36,950 nucleotides of DNA, from the NCBI RefSeq assembly GCF_000332995.1, contig NZ_BANS01000045.1:1-36950 (forward strand), written 5' to 3'. Of this stretch, positions 6,645 through 14,869 are shown in pieces. Below the pieces are notes generated by a model that worked only from the letters and a program-made list of their open reading frames with translations, did not search any database and was not told the origin of the DNA. Source of the stretch: Gordonia amicalis NBRC 100051 = JCM 11271. Its GTDB lineage: Bacteria; Actinomycetota; Actinomycetes; Mycobacteriales; Mycobacteriaceae. Within the stretch, counting starts at the first letter, position 1. Each line of letters starts with the position of its first letter. Made by a program: the position numbers and the translations under genes.

Positions 6645-8993
6645 CTAGGCGTCGAGCAGCTCGACGCTGGTGAGGCGGTGCAGGGAGAACCGCTGCTCGG
6701 TGTCGTTGCCGTCTTCGACGGCCACCAGTTGGCCGGCGCCGAGGACCTTCGGGGTCACGACGTGGCGGCTGGCCGACCCCTGGGCGTCGACATATCCGAC
6801 GCGGAGACGCCGGTGGGCGCGCAGTGCGAGCTGGATCAGCGCGGTGGCCGACTCGCCGCCGCCGGTCGCCCGCACGGGTGTCGAGGTCGAGGTGGTGCGT
6901 ACCGGGGTGGCCGCCGCGGCGCGGTCGGTCGAGCGGATCCGTCCGACCACCGAACGCAGCTGTTCCGCCGACGGCGCGCTGCGGCGCGGCTGGCTCTGGC
7001 GACGTGCCCGCGACACGGTGACGCGACTGCCGCGTTCGCGGAGGTCGACGACGGCGCCCGACGAATCCTCGCCTGCCGGAGCGAATCCCGCGGCGCGCAG
7101 CTGATCGATCACCTCGCGCACCTCCGACGGCGAGATCGCCACGGTCGGGGCGAGCGCCCGCAGCGCAAGGGGTTCGGCGGCCGGACTGCGCAGCACCGCG
7201 GCCAGGACCGTCGAGTCCTCGCAGCGGATGAAGGCCGACGCGACGCCGACCCGCAACTGTCCGTGCTTACGGGCGACGTCCTCGATCAGATACGAAAGAG
7301 ATTGTGGCACCGGAGTTCTCGAATGGGTGGTGAACATCGACAGCAGCTCGTTGCTGCTGCGTCCGGCGTCGAGCGCGCGGCGCACGCTCTCCGGGGTGAT
7401 CCGGTACACCGACGCCGCGCCACCGGATTCGAGGTCGGCGACGAGTTCGACCTGCTCGGCGAGTTCCGGTGTCATCGGGCCCGGCACGGTGAGCGTGAGG
7501 TCGGCCTGGGTGAGGAAGTGGTCCACCGGCTCGGGCAGTACGGCCCGCATCGCCGCCAGGACCGCGGCGTCGGCGTCGGCGGGATCGGCGTCGGCCGGCG
7601 GTTCGACGGTGTAGGCCCGGCCGACGGTGGTCAGCGCATCGTGCGCGACGAGGCCGATTTCGCGTGCCTCACGCAGGGTTTCGGCGACGAGGCGTCGGCT
7701 GAAGCGTCGGATCTGGCGCGGCCGATGCCAGTGCAGGTTCGCCAGCACGGCGTCGGGCGACACCGCGACCGCCGGATCGGCGTGGGCGAGCGTCGACAGG
7801 ATGAGCTGCCGCTGGATGGGGGCGTAGGCGTCGTGGAGTTCGGCGGACAGGGTGGCCATCGCGTTGCCGTCGCGGTCGGGGTCGCCGACCTGCCAGGCGC
7901 GGCGGGGCATGTGCAGCCAGGCGTCGGCCAGGGACAGCCACTGGCGTTCGCGCGGCTGGTGCATCCAGGTGTCCGCGGTGGAGGTCGGGGCGAAGGCCTG
8001 CTCGCCGGAGTCGTTGGGCGGCGGAGGTTCCGGGAACCCGGCGTCGATGATCCGGAGGTAACCGGCGAGTTCGATCAGGAAGGCGACGCTCCCGGTCTCG
8101 ATGCCGGTGAGCTTGGCGAGGCGTCGGAGTTCGCGGACGCCCAGCGCTCCGGACCGCAGGACCGCGGCGGGGGTGGCGCCGAGGACGTTGATCAGCGAGG
8201 TGAGGTGGCGGATGAGTTCGAGTGCCTCGCCGCCCGCCGCGGCGTCGACCGCCTTGGCCGGGAAGCGGGGCTTGAGACCCGGTTCGTGCAACGGAGGGGG
8301 AGTGAGATCATCGGTGCGCCAGGCTGGTTCGTCGCGGATCACCGCTCCGACCATGGGTGGGAGTTCGACGGTCTGATTGTCGACGCGGGCCAGTAGTCCC
8401 GACGAGATCAGCTGTGCGACCGGCGTGGACGGGTCGGCGTCGGGGGCCGCGTCGCGGCTGCGACCCAGGGCCGGACCGCGAGCGAGGGTCTCCAGGAGCT
8501 CTCTCGGTCGCTCGTCGAGATCGGCGATCATCGCGGCGATCTCCTCGCCGGTCCGCCCCGCCATCGGGCCGGTGAGATGCGATGACCGCCACGGCATCGC
8601 GGACTCCACGTGCTCGCCGGCGCAGAGAGAGGTCTTGTCGCCCCAGAGGATCGCGCGGCGTCGGAGAAGGTCGATGCGCGCCCGGACGGCATCGGCGTCG
8701 GCGCGCCCGGACAGCGCCTTGACGATCTTGGTGACCGATGGGCGCTTGGTCTTCGCGGTACTACGGCTGCCCAGCGCGATCGCCTGCTCCAGGACCGTCA
8801 CTGCCAGGACGTCGAGATCCTCCCCGGCCAGCGCCAACGACGCCGCCGAGAGAGCACGCTGCGCCAGGACCCGGGTGCCCTGCGGAGTTGGGGAGGCGAG
8901 GTCGGGGCGTTCGATCAGCAGTTCGGTGAGCTCGTCGTCGGAACGCGCGGCCAACTCATCGGCCAGGCCGGCGTGCTGGTCATCCGAACTCAT
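6645..8993 (-). CDS. Helicase-associated domain-containing protein (Rv0862c-like)
   Basis: 782-aa protein corresponding to the large conserved protein encoded beside the XPB helicase in mycolata (Rv0862c in M. tuberculosis; helicase-associated, XPB/Ssl2-N-terminal-like). It has no Walker motifs. The N-terminal ~100 residues resemble a helicase-accessory repeat (LADELAARSDDELTELL...). The middle has winged-helix-like segments, and the C-terminal 70 residues (ALRAHRRLRVGYVDAQGS...) look like a WYL-like small beta domain. The ATG at 8993 (MSSDDQHAGL) is chosen because the upstream 44 codons are low-complexity and run through a dispersed repeat. A role with XPB in DNA repair is inferred from conserved neighbourhood. 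Confidence 0.85.
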   Translation of the reverse strand: MSSDDQHAGLADELAARSDDELTELLIERPDLASPTPQGTRVLAQRALSAASLALAGEDLDVLAVTVLEQAIALGSRSTAKTKRPSVTKIVKALSGRADADAVRARIDLLRRRAILWGDKTSLCAGEHVESAMPWRSSHLTGPMAGRTGEEIAAMIADLDERPRELLETLARGPALGRSRDAAPDADPSTPVAQLISSGLLARVDNQTVELPPMVGAVIRDEPAWRTDDLTPPPLHEPGLKPRFPAKAVDAAAGGEALELIRHLTSLINVLGATPAAVLRSGALGVRELRRLAKLTGIETGSVAFLIELAGYLRIIDAGFPEPPPPNDSGEQAFAPTSTADTWMHQPRERQWLSLADAWLHMPRRAWQVGDPDRDGNAMATLSAELHDAYAPIQRQLILSTLAHADPAVAVSPDAVLANLHWHRPRQIRRFSRRLVAETLREAREIGLVAHDALTTVGRAYTVEPPADADPADADAAVLAAMRAVLPEPVDHFLTQADLTLTVPGPMTPELAEQVELVADLESGGAASVYRITPESVRRALDAGRSSNELLSMFTTHSRTPVPQSLSYLIEDVARKHGQLRVGVASAFIRCEDSTVLAAVLRSPAAEPLALRALAPTVAISPSEVREVIDQLRAAGFAPAGEDSSGAVVDLRERGSRVTVSRARRQSQPRRSAPSAEQLRSVVGRIRSTDRAAAATPVRTTSTSTPVRATGGGESATALIQLALRAHRRLRVGYVDAQGSASRHVVTPKVLGAGQLVAVEDGNDTEQRFSLHRLTSVELLDA

Positions 8994-9050
8994 TCGATCG
9001 AGCTTACCGGGTGGGGCATCCGGCACTGTTCTGGCTGTGGGCGGTGGTAA

Positions 9051-9123
9051 CGCCTCGCTACGCTCGGTGGCGGGCGGGGTTTCGACGCGACGCCTCGCTA
9101 CGCTCGGTGTCGGCTCAACCGGC
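9051..9123. repeat. Dispersed GCTACGCTCGGT-type repeat with internal direct copies
   Basis: A 19-bp direct repeat (CGCCTCGCTACGCTCGGTG) occurs at 9051-9069 and 9091-9109. The second copy continues into a segment (9101-9123) present as a 23-bp exact inverted copy at 36916-36938. It lies between the helicase-associated gene and allantoinase. Confidence 0.75.
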
Positions 9124-9146
9124 ATGACGCGACGCGTCGGGCGTAC

Positions 9147-10541
9147 TCAGACGTCGCCGCGGCGGAGCATCCGACCCCGCGGGGTCTCGAAGTCGACCCG
9201 CTGTCCGCGAACCCAGGTCCCCGTGACCACCCCGGCCAACGCGCGGCCGTCGTACGGGCTCACCGGATTCTTGTGGTGGAGCCGGTTGACGTCGACGATA
9301 TGGGCGGATTCTGGCTCGAAGATCGCGAAGTCGGCATCGCAGCCGAGGGCGATGCGGCCCTTGGTCGGCAGGCCGGCGAGATCCGCGGGCTTCGACGCCA
9401 TCCACTCGATGACCTGCGGAAGGTCGATGCCGCGTTTCTTGGCCTCCGACCAGATGAGCGACAGCCCGAGCTGCAGTGACGCGACGCCGCCCCACGCGAC
9501 GCCGAAGTCGCCGTTCTCGGGGTCCTTGAGATCGATGGTCGACGGCGAGTGGTCGGAGACGATGCAGTCGATCGTGCCGTCGAGCAGTCCCTCCCAGAGC
9601 AACTCGCGGTTGCCGGCCTCGCGGATGGGCGGACAGCACTTGAAGGCCGTCGCGCCGTTGGGCACCTCCTCGGCCAGCAGGGTGAGGTAGTGCGGGCAGG
9701 TCTCGACCGTGATCTTCACCCCGTCGTTCTTCGCGCTGGCCAGCATCGGCAGGGCGTCCGACGAGGACAGGTGGAGCACGTGTGCACGCACGCCCGTCCA
9801 TCGCGCACGCTCGATGACCTCGGCGATCGCCAGGTTCTCGGCGCCCCGCGGCCGCGACGCGAGGAAGCGGGCGTAGTCGTCGCCTTCCGGTGACGGGGCG
9901 TTGTCGATGGCGCGGGAGTCCTCGGCGTGGACGATCATCAGCGAGTCGAACTCGGCGAGCTTCGCCATGTCGGCTTCCATCTCGTCGGCCGTCAGGTGCG
10001 GGAACTCGTCGACCCCCGAGTGCAGCAGGAAGCACTTGAAGCCGAACACGCCCGCGTCGTGCAGTCCGCGTAGGTCGTCTTCGTTGCCGGGGATGGCGCC
10101 GCCCCAGAAACCGACGTCGATGTGCGTCTTGCCCTGCGCGGCTGCGCGCTTCTCGGCCAGCGCGTCGACGTTCACGGTGGGCGGGATCGAGTTGAGCGGC
10201 ATGTCGATGAGCGTGGTGACGCCGCCGGCGGCCGCCGCACGGGTGGCCGAGTCGAAGCCCTCCCATTCGGTGCGGCCGGGCTCGTTGACGTGCACATGGG
10301 TGTCCACCAGTCCGGGGATCATCACCTGGTCGTCGGCCAGCTCGATGACCTCGCGGCCGGCCAGTCCGCTCCCGAGCGGTTCGATGGCGACGACACGCCC
10401 GCCGCGGATGCCGATCTCCCGCGCCACGATACCGGCCGTCGTCAGCGTCTGGCGGCCCCGCACGACCAGGTCGAACGGCGCTTCGGTCACGTCGGAGGCG
10501 GAATCGGAGAGAGGGGTCGGGGCACCGGTTTCTGCGGTCAT
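9147..10541 (-). CDS. allB: Allantoinase
   Basis: 464-aa cyclic amidohydrolase of the dihydropyrimidinase/allantoinase branch, which hydrolyses allantoin to allantoate in the cytoplasm. Metal-site landmarks: DTHVHVNEPGR (H82, H84), carboxylatable Lys in FKCF (K169), IVHAEDSR (H205), a further His in AHVLHLSSSD (about 254-261), and SDHSP (D330, H331). The NEPGR and DMPLNSIPPT segments favour allantoinase over dihydroorotase. AAGGAG lies about 8 nt before the ATG at 10541. It is divergent from the NCS1 permease and shares a control region with two palindromes fitting an IclR operator. No allantoate amidohydrolase (AllC), the next enzyme, is in the window. The N-terminus is about 20 residues longer than usual. 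Confidence 0.93.
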   Translation of the reverse strand: MTAETGAPTPLSDSASDVTEAPFDLVVRGRQTLTTAGIVAREIGIRGGRVVAIEPLGSGLAGREVIELADDQVMIPGLVDTHVHVNEPGRTEWEGFDSATRAAAAGGVTTLIDMPLNSIPPTVNVDALAEKRAAAQGKTHIDVGFWGGAIPGNEDDLRGLHDAGVFGFKCFLLHSGVDEFPHLTADEMEADMAKLAEFDSLMIVHAEDSRAIDNAPSPEGDDYARFLASRPRGAENLAIAEVIERARWTGVRAHVLHLSSSDALPMLASAKNDGVKITVETCPHYLTLLAEEVPNGATAFKCCPPIREAGNRELLWEGLLDGTIDCIVSDHSPSTIDLKDPENGDFGVAWGGVASLQLGLSLIWSEAKKRGIDLPQVIEWMASKPADLAGLPTKGRIALGCDADFAIFEPESAHIVDVNRLHHKNPVSPYDGRALAGVVTGTWVRGQRVDFETPRGRMLRRGDV

Positions 10542-10601
10542 GGGGCGGGACTCCTTGGGTGGTCGCCGTGTCCGGGGGTCGGTCCAGAGACTAACCCAGC
10601 A

Positions 10602-10620
10602 GATTCCTCATCGTGGAATC
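10602..10620. promoter_or_regulatory. Candidate IclR-type operator upstream of allB
   Basis: Perfect palindrome GATTCC-N7-GGAATC, centred about 70 bp upstream of the allantoinase start. It matches the TTCC-N7-GGAA pattern found at 10723, 17039 and 17110. Confidence 0.6.
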
Positions 10621-10671
10621 TTGCGATGCTATTTCGGAAACGCGGCTCGCGAGTAGTGCTGGGCGGTGCTA

Positions 10672-10700
10672 TTGACAACGCCCCTGACGATGCGGATAAC
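10672..10700 (+). promoter_or_regulatory. Sigma-70-like promoter for the permease operon
   Basis: TTGACA at 10672-10677, a 17-nt spacer, then GATAAC at 10695-10700 (4/6 match to TATAAT). The predicted start near 10707 precedes the palindrome at 10723-10737 and the permease ATG at 10790. Confidence 0.55.
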
Positions 10701-10722
10701 CTTCACGCACGCGGAACACTAA

Positions 10723-10737
10723 TTCCACATCACGGAA
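10723..10737. promoter_or_regulatory. Candidate IclR-type operator upstream of the permease
   Basis: TTCC-ACATCAC-GGAA, with the same 7-nt spacing as the allB-side palindrome. It lies just downstream of the predicted transcription start, a position that would suit repression. Confidence 0.6.
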
Positions 10738-10789
10738 ACTTCGCGAGTGTACGAGCGCGGTCATCGACCGTCCGACCGAAAGTGCAGAG

Positions 10790-12343
10790 ATGAGCACTGA
10801 ACCGTTCACGATCCAGCGCGACGAGGCGACGTCGACGACGTCCCGGACCGGCATCCCCGTCGCCGAGGACGCGCACGGTGTGACCGGAACCGTCCCGGCC
10901 GGGCTGAGTCCCAAGCTGTACAACGACGACCTGGCGCCCACCAGCCGCGTCGGCCGACGCTGGAGCAGCTACAACATCTTCACGTTGTGGGCCAACGACG
11001 TTCACAGCCTCGGCAACTACGCGTTCGCGATCGGCCTCTTCGCGCTCGGACTGGGCGGCTGGCAGATCCTGACGGCGCTGGTGCTCGGCGGCGTCTTCCT
11101 CTTCCTGCTTCTGAACCTCTCCGGTTTCATGGGCGAGAAGACCGGTGTGCCGTTCCCGGTCATGAGCCGAATCTCGTTCGGCATCCGCGGCGCGCAGATC
11201 CCGGCCCTCATCCGCGGTGGAGTCGCCATCGCGTGGTTCGGCATCCAGACCTACCTCGCGTCCGTCGTCCTCCGGATCATGCTGGTCGCGCTGTTCCCGG
11301 GTGCGGCCGATCTGGACACCAACCGGTTCCTCGGGCTCTCGACCCTCGGCTGGATCTCCTTCGTGTCGTTGTGGGTCATCCAGGTGATCATCGTCAGCTA
11401 CGGCATGGAGATGATCCGTCGCTACGAGGCCTTCGCCGGTCCGGTCATCCTGATCACGATGGTCGCGCTGGCCATCTGGATGCTGAGCAACGCCGACTGG
11501 AGCATCGCGTGGTCGACGCCCGACTCGCTCACCGGTGTCGACATGTGGCTCAAGATCATCGGCGGCGCCAGCCTGTGGGTCGCCATCTACGGCACCTTCG
11601 TCCTGAACTTCTGCGATTTCACCCGCAACGCCGAATCGCGAAAGGCGATCGTGCGCGGCAACTTCTGGGGCATCCCGCTCAACATGCTGCTGTTCGGCGG
11701 CATCGTGGTCGTCCTGGCCGGCGCCCAGTTCCGGATCGACGGCCGCGTCATCGAGTCGCCGTCGGACATCGTCCAGACCGTGCCCAACACCTTCCTGCTG
11801 GTGCTGGCCTGCCTGGCGCTGTTGATCCTGACCGTGGCGGTCAACCTGATGGCCAACTTCGTCGCCCCGATCTACGCGCTGTCCAACCTGTTTCCGCGCC
11901 ACCTCGACTTCCGGCGTGCAGCATTCGTCGCGGCGGTCATCGGCCTGGTCATCCTGCCGTGGAATCTCTACAACTCGCCCGCGGTGATCAACTACTTCCT
12001 CGGTGGACTCGGTGCGCTCCTCGGGCCGCTGTTCGGCATCGTCATGGCCGACTACTGGCTCGTCCGACGCTCGCGGATCGACGTCCCCGCGTTGTTCAGC
12101 GAAGCCCCGGATGCCGCTTACCATTACCGCAACGGCGTGAACATGCGGGCCATCGTCGCCCTGGTCCCGACGGCCGCCATCGCCCTGGTGATGGCCTTCG
12201 TCTCGGCTTTCGAGGTGGTCTCGGAGTTCTCCTGGTTCATCGGTGCCGGTCTCGGCGCGGTCGTCTACCTGCTGGTGGCCGACCGCCGGGGACCGTTCGC
12301 CGAGGTGTCGGGTGAGCCGATCTCCGTCCCCAGCACCCACTGA
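10790..12343 (+). CDS. NCS1-family allantoin/nucleobase permease
   Basis: 517-aa integral membrane protein with about 12 hydrophobic helices, of the nucleobase:cation symporter-1 family (cytosine/uracil/hydantoin/allantoin transporters, Mhp1-like). Typical features are the N-terminal LYNDDLAPT segment, WSSYNIFTLWANDVHSLGNYAFAIGLF in the first helix region, and the GIRGAQIPALIRG loop. The cytoplasmic N-terminal tail is about 40 residues. It probably imports allantoin, given its divergent neighbour allantoinase and the racemase-like gene 20 bp downstream; hydantoin or a purine base are alternatives. A sigma-70-like promoter and a palindrome lie upstream. Confidence 0.9.
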   Translation: MSTEPFTIQRDEATSTTSRTGIPVAEDAHGVTGTVPAGLSPKLYNDDLAPTSRVGRRWSSYNIFTLWANDVHSLGNYAFAIGLFALGLGGWQILTALVLGGVFLFLLLNLSGFMGEKTGVPFPVMSRISFGIRGAQIPALIRGGVAIAWFGIQTYLASVVLRIMLVALFPGAADLDTNRFLGLSTLGWISFVSLWVIQVIIVSYGMEMIRRYEAFAGPVILITMVALAIWMLSNADWSIAWSTPDSLTGVDMWLKIIGGASLWVAIYGTFVLNFCDFTRNAESRKAIVRGNFWGIPLNMLLFGGIVVVLAGAQFRIDGRVIESPSDIVQTVPNTFLLVLACLALLILTVAVNLMANFVAPIYALSNLFPRHLDFRRAAFVAAVIGLVILPWNLYNSPAVINYFLGGLGALLGPLFGIVMADYWLVRRSRIDVPALFSEAPDAAYHYRNGVNMRAIVALVPTAAIALVMAFVSAFEVVSEFSWFIGAGLGAVVYLLVADRRGPFAEVSGEPISVPSTH

Positions 12344-12363
12344 CAACCCCGGAGGAAGATCCG

Positions 12364-13086
12364 ATGCGCATCCTCGTCGCCAACGTCAACACGACCGAGT
12401 CGATGACCGAGGCCATCGCCTCCTCGGCACGCTCGGTCGCCTCGCCCGGCACCGAGATCGTCGGCATCACACCACGGTTCGGTGCCGACTCGTGCGAGGG
12501 CAACTTCGAGTCCTACCTCGCCGCGATCGCGGTGATGGACGCGATCCTCGCCTACCCCGAGCCGTATGACGCCGTCATCCAGGCCGGGTACGGCGAACAC
12601 GGACGCGAGGGACTGCAGGAACTCCTCGAGGTCCCGGTCGTCGACATCACCGAGGCCGCGGCGTCGACGGCGATGTATCTGGGTCACCGGTTCTCGGTCG
12701 TGACGACGCTGGACCGCACGGTCCCGCTGATCGAGGACCGGCTCAAGCTCGCCGGACTCGACCAGCGCTGCGCATCGGTCCGGGCCTCGGGTCTCGGTGT
12801 GCTGGAACTCGAGTCGGATCCGGAACGGGCGGTCAAGGCGATCGTCGAACAGTCCCGGCAGGCGGTTGCCGACGACCACGCCGAGGTGATCTGCCTCGGC
12901 TGCGGCGGGATGGCCGAACTCGAGGAACAGGTCCGCGCCGCGACCGGCGTGCCGATCGTCGACGGTGTGCGCTCGGCCGTCACGATCGCCGAAGGTCTTG
13001 TCCGGATGGGACTCTCGACGTCGAAGGTCCGGACCTACGCCAAGCCGCGGGAGAAGAAGATCACCGGCTGGCCGTTCACGATCTGA
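12364..13086 (+). CDS. Asp/Glu/hydantoin racemase-family protein (putative allantoin racemase)
   Basis: 240-aa member of the Asp/Glu/hydantoin racemase superfamily, begun by MRILVANVNTTESMT. It is preceded by a GGAGGAAG ribosome binding site and sits 20 bp after the permease, so both are probably one transcript. Allantoin racemases (HpxA-type) interconvert R- and S-allantoin using two cysteines. The second is present here (ICLGCGGM, C180). At the place of the first, usually in a CFGDPG-like motif, this protein has AGYGEHG (74-80), so the first catalytic Cys appears to be Gly. The activity may therefore be one-sided, altered or not a racemisation. Context supports a ureide substrate. Confidence 0.82.
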   Translation: MRILVANVNTTESMTEAIASSARSVASPGTEIVGITPRFGADSCEGNFESYLAAIAVMDAILAYPEPYDAVIQAGYGEHGREGLQELLEVPVVDITEAAASTAMYLGHRFSVVTTLDRTVPLIEDRLKLAGLDQRCASVRASGLGVLELESDPERAVKAIVEQSRQAVADDHAEVICLGCGGMAELEEQVRAATGVPIVDGVRSAVTIAEGLVRMGLSTSKVRTYAKPREKKITGWPFTI

Positions 13087-13130
13087 TCGACGGGTATCCG
13101 TTCCGTCCGAGGGGCGTCCGGAGATGAGGC

Positions 13131-13155
13131 CCGCACAACGGCTAGTTCTGTGCGG
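13131..13155. terminator. Weak hairpin after the permease/racemase operon
   Basis: CCGCACA (13131-13137) and TGTGCGG (13149-13155) with an 11-nt loop, 45 bp after the racemase-like stop codon and overlapping the end of the converging TIGR03086 pseudogene. No T-tract. Confidence 0.3.
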
Positions 13156-13759
13156 TTGTCCGAGACCACCGCGGGTCCCGACCGGTCAAGCCGGCGAGCC
13201 GGTCGGCGAGGGGTGCATCGTCGGGCACCTCGACCACCGGTCCGAACATGCCGTCGCGCTCGTCCTGCGGTTGCGGTGGGAAGTGGAAGTCGAAGACGAC
13301 CTAAAGGATCTCATCGGGCACATCGAACGAGATGCCCGCGGCGCGCGCGATATCCCAGCCGTGTAGCACCAGTTCCGATAGTGCCACCATCCCCATGATC
13401 TCGGCGGGCAACTCGACACCGCCGGCCTGGGTCATCCCCTCCCAGGCGGCATCATCGTCCCACGAATCCGCGAGGTCGTGCACGTGACGTTGCATATCGT
13501 CCCGCCACTCCGACGGCAGTTGGGTCTGCTGGTTCTGCGTCGGGTCTGGCGGCGTCGACGTCAGCGGGCCGAACTCTTTGCGTGCCGCAGCCGAGAACGC
13601 CTGCGACAGGCCGTCAACATGGGTCAGCAGGGCGGCGAGGTTCAGGTCGCGACACGGGGTCGGACGGGCCAGTTCCGTATCGGCGATCGTGGCAGTCATG
13701 GCGACCACGTGATCGGCAGCTGCCGATATCGATCGCGCCTTGGGGTTGTCGGTGGACAT
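13142..13759 (-). pseudogene. TIGR03086-family metal-binding protein, interrupted by an in-frame stop
   Basis: DinB/mycothiol-dependent maleylpyruvate-isomerase-like protein of the TIGR03086 type. The open part is 152 aa (13301-13759): MSTDNPKARSIS..., then the family features CRDLNLAALLTHV and ELVLHGWDIARAAG. It stops at a TAG (complement of 13301-13303) right after FDVPDEIL. In the same frame, reading past the TAG gives VVFDFHFPPQPQDERDGMFG and then PVVEVPDDAPLADRLAGLTG RDP to a stop at 13142-13144. This is the usual C-terminal end of the family (GxFGP-VPVPxDAPLLDRLxxLTGRDP). The full length with read-through is 205 codons, the normal family size. A single base change in a GAG or CAG codon explains it. 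The 152-aa product could still be made, but it lacks the C-terminal quarter. Confidence 0.8.
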
Positions 13760-13922
13760 GCGCTCCCTCTCGTCGTCTCCGGGTACTCACCGGGACTGAC
13801 CGACCAACAGCGGACTTCTCATCGGCCGGCGACGTCGTGCGGCCTCGGCGTAGCCGGCCTTCGGGCAGAACGCGCGACGTTGACGTGGTGCTCCAGGCGT
13901 GCACCCAAATGCGCCACCGCAG

Positions 13923-14828
13923 TCATCCCGGGTTCACGGGGACGTGTCGGCTGAGGAAATCGAGCTGGTCGGAGACGTTGCGCTCGAAGTCGTCGCCGAC
14001 GTAGATGTCGAAGTGGCCGGCGTCGTAGAGCTTGATCTCGCTGCGTGGCGCCTGGGCTGCGTACCTCAGGGTCGGTCGAGGCGGCGCCACGCTGTCGCGC
14101 TCGCAGATGGCGAAGAAGATCGGGCAGGTCACGTTGCGTGCCTGCCGGCCCGGGAAGTGGCGCACGATGTCGAGACCGAACCGTGCGGCCACCTCCTCGG
14201 GAATGTCGCTGCCCTCCGGGATGAGCGCGGTGATGCCGGCGATGCTGTCCGGGGTGGACATCAGCGACGTCGATCCGGGCGGACCGTAGGTCGGGATCAT
14301 GACCGGAGGCCGGCCGAACCTGGCCCCGATGGCATCGCGTAGAGCGCGGCCGGTGATCTTGATCGAGCTCAGTGTCGGGATCGCCCACGCAGAGGCGATG
14401 CCGTCGGTGAACGGGCATTGCGCGATCACGGCGGCGACACGAGTGTCGCGAGCGGCGGTGATGATCACGTGGCCGCCGGCGAAGGATGTTCCCCACAACA
14501 CGACTCGGTCGGGGTCGACGCCGTCGAGGGTGCGCGCGTACGCGACGGCCGATTCCCAGTCCTGCAGTTGCTCGTTGATGTCGAGCAGTTGGCGTGGCTC
14601 GCCCGAACTCCCACCGAAATGGCGGTAGTCGAAGACCAGGCATGCGTAGTCCATCGCGGTGAAGCGGTCGGCGAAGGCGTCGAGGCGCATCTCCTTGACG
14701 CCGCCCAGCCCGTGAGCCATCACGATGACCGGCCGTGATGTGCCCTCCTGCCGGGGCGGGGTCGGCTGATAGAGCCATGCCGCGCAGAAGCCTTCACCGG
14801 AAGGGACGTGGATGTCGGTTCGGGTCAT
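13923..14828 (-). CDS. Alpha/beta hydrolase
   Basis: 301-aa cytoplasmic alpha/beta hydrolase. Oxyanion-hole motif MAHGLGG (about 38-43), nucleophile elbow GTSFAG with S115, acid in CERDSVAP and the catalytic His in DAGHFDIY near the C-terminus: a complete triad. It resembles the dienelactone-hydrolase/acetyl-xylan-esterase-like group with an inserted cap (ITGRALRDAIGARFG...). The gene is 41 bp downstream of allE on the same strand and so is probably in the ureide operon. Substrate unknown; an ester or amide derived from ureide breakdown is possible but unsupported. The ATG at 14828 is chosen by the family N-terminus; the ribosome binding site is weak. Confidence 0.85.
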   Translation of the reverse strand: MTRTDIHVPSGEGFCAAWLYQPTPPRQEGTSRPVIVMAHGLGGVKEMRLDAFADRFTAMDYACLVFDYRHFGGSSGEPRQLLDINEQLQDWESAVAYARTLDGVDPDRVVLWGTSFAGGHVIITAARDTRVAAVIAQCPFTDGIASAWAIPTLSSIKITGRALRDAIGARFGRPPVMIPTYGPPGSTSLMSTPDSIAGITALIPEGSDIPEEVAARFGLDIVRHFPGRQARNVTCPIFFAICERDSVAPPRPTLRYAAQAPRSEIKLYDAGHFDIYVGDDFERNVSDQLDFLSRHVPVNPG

Positions 14829-14869
14829 GATCGAGAGTGTATGGAACACGTCTCGCCGGAGTGCCTGTG

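Noticed and set aside
10730..12346. 538-codon open frame on the minus strand opposite the permease
   Set aside because: Low-complexity Asp/Arg/Glu/Gln-rich translation typical of an antisense shadow; the plus strand encodes a clear NCS1 transporter.
12364..13086. Possible Asp or Glu racemase for cell-wall synthesis
   Set aside because: The operon with an allantoin-type permease beside allantoinase makes a ureide substrate much more likely.
13819..13926. 35-codon minus-strand frame overlapping the hydrolase stop as ATGA
   Set aside because: No ribosome binding site, Arg/Pro-rich end, no recognisable family.
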